Shown here one piece after another: positions 58,087-64,000 of a DNA stretch of 64,000 nucleotides. Numbering within the stretch: position 1 is the first letter of the stretch; every line of letters starts with the position of its first letter. The stretch is from Bugulina stolonifera. Its lineage: Eukaryota > Bryozoa > Gymnolaemata > Cheilostomatida > Bugulidae. The notes under the pieces were generated by a model. That model was not told where the DNA came from and made no database searches. It worked only from the letters and a program-made list of their open reading frames with translations. The stretch is taken from positions 12,410,501 through 12,474,500 of the forward strand of contig OW285190.1 of the NCBI GenBank assembly GCA_935421135.1. Direction: 5' to 3'. The position numbers were made by a program, and so were the translations under genes.

Positions 58087-58780
58087 AGGAGGACTACCGT
58101 AGCACCATCAACTACTAATCAACAGCAGATTGCTGTAACCCCTGTAGCCAAACACATTGCACACTGTTAGCCAAATGAGGCACTCCTTTATACACTTAGT
58201 GTTCCTGAGTGTCCGATGACGTCAAAGGTATTCAAAGGTAACAGTTTTGTTTTATTTATATCAAATCATTTATTTATCTAGCGTAGCCTATTTTTATTGA
58301 ATTTACATTAACTGATTTAAAATGTGAGTCATAATAATCACGGAGAAAGATTTTGAAAATTTGTGTGCCGATTTATTTTGTATGAAAGGCAAGATGAAAA
58401 ATTTAAAATAAAAGCAGTGGGTTTGAGATAGTAGTAGTTAGTAATATTGTAGCCAATAGTGTAACTGTTGTCAAAGGTATTCAGTAAAGTAAAACCAGGC
58501 CTGCTGAGTAGAGTAGTGAGTAACAGTAGTCTCCTGGATAGGCTTGAAGTATTATTATATATTTACAATTAGGTAGCCTATATACATGTATATAAGCAGT
58601 TATTTATATTGTAGGCTTAAGATCACTGTAAAATAAATAGCCTAATTGTTTTAATAATTTTAGTAACAGTAAGCCTAGCTAAGCTAGTTTAATGAGCTCA
58701 ATTTTTACTTTAAAATTATTTTCATAGCTCAATTAATACAATATAGATGTATATCTGATAACCACTAAGCTACCAATGAT
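58087..58780. other. Spacer between LINE fragment and SINE
   Basis: About 0.7 kb. The first part is likely the LINE 3' UTR. No gene seen. Confidence 0.4.
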
Positions 58781-59034
58781 TAATAATAATAATAATAATA
58801 TCCGTGGCGCCAGACATAATTCTTTAACGTGGCTGCCCAATAGCAGAGCTAGTCGAGGGGCCACCATGGCTCCTAGAGCTGGATACTATTATAGTCCGAT
58901 ATGGCACAGAGGGAAAACCTTCTTCGGGGTGAAAACCTCCAGGTCATTGGCGGGACTCGAACCCACATCCTTGCAGATAACTTGCGTGATTGCTGCAAGA
59001 CCAGAGTGGCTAGCGCTAGACCACTCGGCCACCA
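58781..59034 (-). mobile_element. tRNA-derived SINE with (ATT)n tail
   Basis: On the minus strand the head reads GGCCGAGTGGTCTAGCG (A box, 59014-59030). The B box GGTTCGAGTCC (58953-58963) follows, preceded by a long variable-arm-like stretch as in Leu/Ser tRNAs. A tRNA-unrelated body of about 150 bp comes next, and the end is an ATT microsatellite (58781-58801). This is the standard SINE layout: Pol III promoter, body, simple-repeat tail. It lies just upstream of the first visible homeobox exon. Confidence 0.8.
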
Positions 59035-59255
59035 ACACCTATATAGTGATTGGTTTCCTCAATCTAGATTGTTTGTCTTCACTTGTCTATACAAGTAGGC
59101 GTACATGTCGTTAGAATAAGGACATGATTGCTGCACCAATTCGGTTGAAACTAATACTAACAATGCTTTTATAAGTTCCTTGGAGCTTCATTTCTTGTAT
59201 CAGTCTCTCTACCTATTGCATATAATGTTCCTATACACCTTTCTTTGTTATGTAG

Positions 59256-62200
59256 AATGACCCAACCACTTAAGCTGTGGTTCTTAAAGAACCGTACTCA
59301 TCCCTATCCATCGCGAGCTGAAAAGACCTTGTTGGCTGAGCAGTGTGGACTGAGGTTTAGCCAGGTTTGTGTATATTGTTATATACAATGTCGTCAGTAC
59401 TTGTGGTATATCCTTCATGTAGGACTGCGCAGGTTTAGACTGAGTAATGATTATGAATAGAGCAGCAAATAGTGTTTAGCCATGTAGCTAGCGTGACCGA
59501 ACACTGCATAAAAACCAGGTGATGGGTGACTTGGATAGACTTGGTCATAAAAGTCAGATGTGGTAATAATAATGTAACAAGTGGAACAGTACAATAGATT
59601 ATTTGGAAGGTAGGAGAACAGACTGGGTACATTAACAAAGAAAGCATTGCTACAGATATCAAATAATGAACTTGGTCATGACAGGAGAATTATAAAGTGT
59701 GTAAGTGAGTAGCACAACATGTAAGATATGGTAAAGAAGTAACCGCTTAGGCTTATAACAATTATAATATACAAGTTATGCAATGTCATGCAAAGTATAA
59801 TGTCAGAGATTCTGCGGGTAAGTAATCCATGGCAGGTATAATGCGGAGTAAACGTTAGCTGATTTAATGGTAAAGTAGATAGGGCCAGCGATTAATTACT
59901 ATTGTTGTTATATTACTAAAATGTAGCATCTCGCTGCAATTTAGTATCTTCTTGTAAAACATTGCTTCCAATTTGGGAGTTATTTTCCCTTTCTCACCAA
60001 CTGTTGTAAATTGAGAACACAATTCCAAAAATTTTATTGATAGCAGTCATATTTTCAATTTTGTTTACTGTTGTTTGTTCTATACTTTGTCCTACAACTA
60101 CATGTATATAAAGTAAGTGTTTTCATTTATGCTGACATCTTTTTTATGTAATTGTTTTCTTGACAACTTCCTGAGCTACAGTAGCTTGACTGTCACTCTT
60201 AGACTCATAGAATTCAACGTACATTATTATTATTTTTAGGTCAACAATTGGTTTTGCAATGCGAGACGGAGGCTGAAGGCAGGTGAACAGAATCTTTTTC
60301 AACAGGTATGATTGCTGTGACCCGACTTCTGGATGGCTGCCAATATTTAGTCGTAATTGCAGGGAGCCATGCACTTTTGTTTGTTTACAAATACTGAATA
60401 CCATTTTTTGTGGTTTTATACTAGGGAAGGTTGAAAAGTTATGAGCATGACACATACCCTAAAAGCAGATACATTTTGCGGGTTTTAACTTTTGCGAATT
60501 TCGAGTGTGACAAACTCGAATTTCGAGTGTGACAAACTCGCAAATAATTTCCATCAAATAATTTCCATCGCTATTAATATCTGCTTTCAAGCTGATTTAA
60601 ATAATTTCTGGTTTAAACAGACCATACATGCAGTTATATAGCTATATGATACATAGTTGAATATTTTATAAAGCAGCAAGTATTTGCTATAACATAATTG
60701 GTAAGTAGCCTAGAGTAGGAGCTTAATCAGAGGATTTTTTAACAAGCTATGGTAATTACTTTACCTCACAGGTGGGCTTACTGCACTATATAGGAGTCAG
60801 CTGTAGTTTTGTACTGTATGTAAGTGGGGTTTAAATCTGAGTAAACATAGAGCTTAGCTAAGCTTGGTTTTAATGCTGAAATATGCTTAAACATCAATTT
60901 TGGGGCTTAAACAAATTTCGCTATAGGCCAAACTCGCTAAATATTTCCATCGCAAATTGCTCCAGGATTAGCAAACTCGTGAAACTTTCTTCCGCGAAAT
61001 ATTTCTGCTTTTAGGGTAAGTGGAATCTCCACATACCTCAAAGTTTGCAGGGATGTTCATTGGCCTCTTGGAGAACACTGGAGCGAATTTCACTTCTCCA
61101 CGTAGTCTCCACCTACAGCAACACACCTATTCCAAAGATGTTCTAGTTGGCCAAACCATCCGCGAAAAATTGGGGAACTTGGAGGTCCATGAATTCCTCT
61201 ACGGCTTCCATGACAGCATGGTCATTGCTGAACTTCTCACCTGATTTGGCACCCTCAGATTTTTACCTCTCCCCCAAGATGAAGGAGTTTCTTTATGGAA
61301 GGAAGTTCAGCAATGACAGTGCTGTGATGGAAGCCGTAGAGGAATTCATCGACTTCCAAGTTCCCCAATTTTTCGCGGATAGTTTGGCCAAGTAGAACAT
61401 CTTTGGAATAGGTGTGTTGCTGTAGGTGGAGACTACGTGGAGAAGTGAAATTCGCTCCAGTGTTCTCCAAGAGGCCAATGAATATCCCTGCAAACTTTGA
61501 GGTATGTGGAGATTCCCCCTCTGTTTCATGCTCATGACTTTCCAACCTTTCCTCGTACATTGGTGTCAATTTGGCTGGTTTTTCTTTATAGTAAGTTTTT
61601 CAAACGCTTGTACAAATGTGTAGGGCTACACCTTTTATTGGTAGGATGAGCTGGCACAAAGCAAGCCAACCAAATACAAGCACAGCATACTGCACCGGTA
61701 CCTGAACGATACGCTCCAATATGGCCACACCAGGTCCCACTATCCTGATGAACTTAGCTCCTCTCTGATCCAGAACACTAGGCACAGGCAAAACTCTACT
61801 TCGTCCAATGAACAGGAAGAGAATAATAATACTTCGCTACTACACAATCAGCAATCTCTACTGGACCATACTTCACATGGTTGGTTCTTTATAAACCTGT
61901 GCTGTAAGGTTTTTCTGCCTCACTACACTGTTGATTATACAAGTGCTTGCATTTTTTGCCACTCGTTACTAATGACTCTTCCTCATAGTTTTTTATCCAA
62001 CTCTTTTGGCAGAAAATGAAAAGGAAGTTGAAGATTTGAGACAAGATACACACACTCCATTGTCAGTGTTGGATATGGAACTTCCCCAAAACAGGTGATA
62101 ACAATATAATATAACATGCCGATGTAGCTGTTCTGATTGCAGAATGGCTTATTATACATGACCTTGCAGTTGACATTACTAAAATAGGAGTTGTCTACTC

Positions 62201-62336
62201 AACTACTTGTACTTTATTTCACATGCTACTACTGCCCATAATCTAATATACTTGTTTTAACCTTTTCAGGTATTTGGATGACAGAGAGATGAGTGCTGTG
62301 AGGGCTCTCACATACCTAGCTCTGGGACATAAATAA
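59256..62336 (+). CDS. TALE-class homeobox gene, 3' exons
   Basis: Exons 59256-59364, 60240-60282, 62013-62094 and 62270-62336 (TAA) share one frame. They encode helix 1 end to helix 3 of a TALE homeodomain: LKLWFLKNRTHPYPSRAEK with the diagnostic PYP loop, then LLAEQCGLRFSQ and VNNWFCNARRRLKA. A short acidic tail follows, ending YLALGHK. The first residues of the homeodomain must come from an upstream exon; the 59256 exon starts in phase 2, so the in-frame ATG at 59257 is probably internal. The recognition helix keeps W48, F49, N51 and the R53 region, but position 50 is Cys. It is a DNA-binding transcription factor. I cannot place it in Meis, Pbx, Irx, Tgif or Mkx with confidence. AATAAA overlaps the stop (62332). 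Confidence 0.75.
60457..61016. mobile_element. Tc1/mariner-type MITE
   Basis: Ends CCCTAAAAGCAGA and TCTGCTTTTAGGG are perfect inverted repeats flanked by TA on both sides (60455-60456 and 61017-61018), the Tc1/mariner target duplication. About 560 bp and non-coding. The interior carries repeated TTTGCGAATTTCG and ATTTCCATCGC-like blocks, including a 22-bp tandem duplication at 60497-60540. In intron 2 of the homeobox gene. Confidence 0.8.
61020..61515. mobile_element. Fold-back pair of mariner transposase fragments
   Basis: Two inverted copies of a mariner transposase C-terminus face each other: 61020-61231 (coding on minus) and 61304-61515 (coding on plus), about 212-bp arms at high identity. 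The plus copy extends leftward into SPDLAPSDFYLSPKMKEFLY, the region of the third catalytic Asp of DD34D mariner transposases, then FSNDSAVMEAVEEF. Stop codons after LAK break both. Non-functional. It abuts the MITE inside the homeobox intron. Confidence 0.8.
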
Positions 62337-62910
62337 AGAAAATGTCTTTGGATACCATTTTTACATCCTGCTGCTTGGCATACTCATATGCATCTTCAAT
62401 TGTGCCCAAAATTTGATGCATGCCATAACATTAGAAATATATATATTTTTATGACTATACTGATAAATTGACATTACATGACCACTTGTAGTTAGGCCAC
62501 TTTGGTGCTTAGTCATACCAATACTTCCAAAGATTATATATCTCATTTCATAATAATCTATAATATTATTTTATATGTAAATTTGTTCAGTTACCCATTT
62601 TTCTATATTATAATATTATTATTCAACATGGATATCATTGTACAGTTTTTTCTATTGTTACAAAGTCATACACTTGTCATCATTGTTGTTGTTTGCAATA
62701 TTAAATTCCGGCAACTATTATTATACCTCACTGAAAACCCTTCCTGCCATGCACAGATAGGACAATTGCTAAAATGCACAGCAACTGTCTCTCTACTAGC
62801 TGAACAAAATGAGTCCATGTAGTTTACTATATAAGTCAAGTATATTTCCGTATTATAAGTTACACATTCACTATTTGTAACATAACATTTAAATTCCATA
62901 CAAACAATAA

Positions 62911-63016
62911 TTAGTCCTCAAACTCATGAACATAATCTAGCACAAATGTCTGCAGGTATCCTGTAGCTTTCAGGTCGAAATGTAAAATATGACAACACCG
63001 CAGGACCTCCAACAAC
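62911..63016 (-). CDS. Possible terminal exon of an unidentified minus-strand gene
   Basis: An acceptor (CATATTTTAG) at 63017 is followed by an open stretch (LLEVLRCCHILHFDLK, then YVHEFED) with TAA at 62911-62913. It lies just downstream of the COX6A stop. It could be an alternative 3' exon or part of another gene whose upstream exons lie elsewhere. No family recognised. Confidence 0.25.
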
Positions 63017-63297
63017 CTAAAATATGTAGACTCCAGTTAGCATGGCTATATTTGGTCTATGAATGGACAACTTCTGCATGGTCCTTTTTACATGAGGTTA
63101 AAACAACCCTAGTTCTCTTTGTCAAATCCAACATAAAAGTTAATTTTATTCTAGAGGCCTAAAAAGATTGAGAATATTACTTATCGATTTTGACCCAATG
63201 AGAGAGAGACATTACAATTTGCTTATTGATTTTGATGTGAACTAGAGTAGAATGAAAGAGAGACATATCTTAATACTTACCAGTTCTACCAAAAGAG

Positions 63298-63824
63298 TTA
63301 GTGGTGAGGAGGGTCTTCTTCGTAACCTACTCCAGGAATAGCATTCATACCAGGGTTATGAAATAGTGTGTGGTTACCATCACCCCATGGAAATGGCTAA
63401 AAGGAACAACAACCAAATTATGTCTCATACTCATTTGCAGTAAAAATATACAAAAAGCAACATGGACTAGATTTATAAAGATACACTAACAAATAGGAGC
63501 ATTGCTGGACCAATGTTAGAATGAGAATTTCATAACCATTTTATATAGCGGTCTACAGAATTTAAAAGCAGAGGAAACAACTTAAAATTTATTTGAACCA
63601 TCTCCTAGCACCAACCGACCATTCATTAGTCCATGGTGAGACATCGTCATGTGTGGTAGTTCATCCAATCTAAAACATGTTACTAACCTTAGTTCTGATT
63701 CGTAAATGTTCATACTCAATGTATTCAGGTCTCTGGTGATGTTCAGCTACATAGTAAGCGTGGTAGTAGGTAGCTAATAGAGCTGGCGGTACTCCAAAGT
63801 ATGATAGAAGCTTCCACTTGCGAG
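63298..63824 (-). CDS. COX6A: Cytochrome c oxidase subunit 6A, last two exons (partial at right edge)
   Basis: Exons 63688-63824 and 63298-63396 (TAA at 63298-63300) join in phase 0. They encode [16 protein letters not shown] (part of the single membrane helix), [19 protein letters not shown] and the invariant [19 protein letters not shown], ending [11 protein letters not shown]. This is the conserved C-terminal two-thirds of COX6A, a nuclear-encoded regulatory subunit of mitochondrial complex IV. The mitochondrial targeting sequence and start lie in an upstream exon beyond the window. An AATAAAA signal on the minus strand lies near 63143-63149. Confidence 0.93.
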
Positions 63825-64000
63825 CTACAACATGTTGAATATACTACATAAGTATAGGCCACTATATTGGCCTATTACCAATTCTCACTTATTGCATAAT
63901 GAGCAGGACATAACTAATAAAATTAGTAGGCTATAACAATCCAATTTGAATTTCATAACTTGACAACTTATAACTACTGTTGGTCCACAAATAAGAAGTA

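Noticed and set aside
61255..61569. 104-residue minus-strand open frame
   Set aside because: Antisense of the plus-strand mariner fragment; the meaningful frame is on the other strand.

Overview
The window is eukaryotic and animal. Its protein genes are cut into many short exons with GT-AG introns and carry metazoan families: soluble adenylyl cyclase, a seven-helix receptor with somatomedin-B domains, a 4F2hc-type amino-acid transporter heavy chain, a TALE homeobox and COX6A. AT-rich non-coding DNA, compact genes and abundant small transposons fit an invertebrate. A sponge or another early-branching animal is my best guess, but the sequence alone does not settle the phylum.

Layout. 290-3337 (-): part of an unidentified gene running off the left edge. 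3780-22678 (-): a soluble adenylyl cyclase (ADCY10-type) gene of about 34 exons and roughly 1,750 residues. Its introns hold a tRNA-Leu, three tRNA-Cys genes, a tRNA-Leu relic, a solo LTR and several hairpin repeats. 23559-40690 (+) and 43832-49425 (+): two tandem paralogous receptors with the same five-exon structure. Each has a large cysteine-rich ectodomain (two somatomedin-B-like domains and four copies of a CP...NxYCAxCN module) followed by seven membrane helices. Intron 1 of the first receptor holds a complete, young Ty3/gypsy retrotransposon (24606-34345, minus orientation). Its pol gene is split by a 3,045-bp P-element-like DNA transposon (28449-31493). A solo LTR lies between the two receptors (42321-42867). 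50850-56148 (-): a ten-exon SLC3A2-like gene. 57350-58086 (+): a LINE reverse-transcriptase fragment. 58781-59034 (-): a tRNA-derived SINE with an ATT tail. 59256-62336 (+): the 3' part of a TALE homeobox gene whose intron holds a Tc1/mariner-type MITE and a fold-back pair of mariner transposase fragments. 63298-63824 (-): the last two exons of COX6A.

The cellular genes are not an operon and share no evident pathway. The adenylyl cyclase and the first receptor are divergent and share an 880-bp upstream region. The most unusual items are the receptor ectodomain, the gypsy element (gag and pol in one frame across a TGA CTA stop, and a zinc-knuckle third ORF in the env position), and the nested P-like insertion with an 8-bp target duplication. 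Exon limits were read by eye from splice signals and phase continuity. They are exact where phases agree and approximate where stated.
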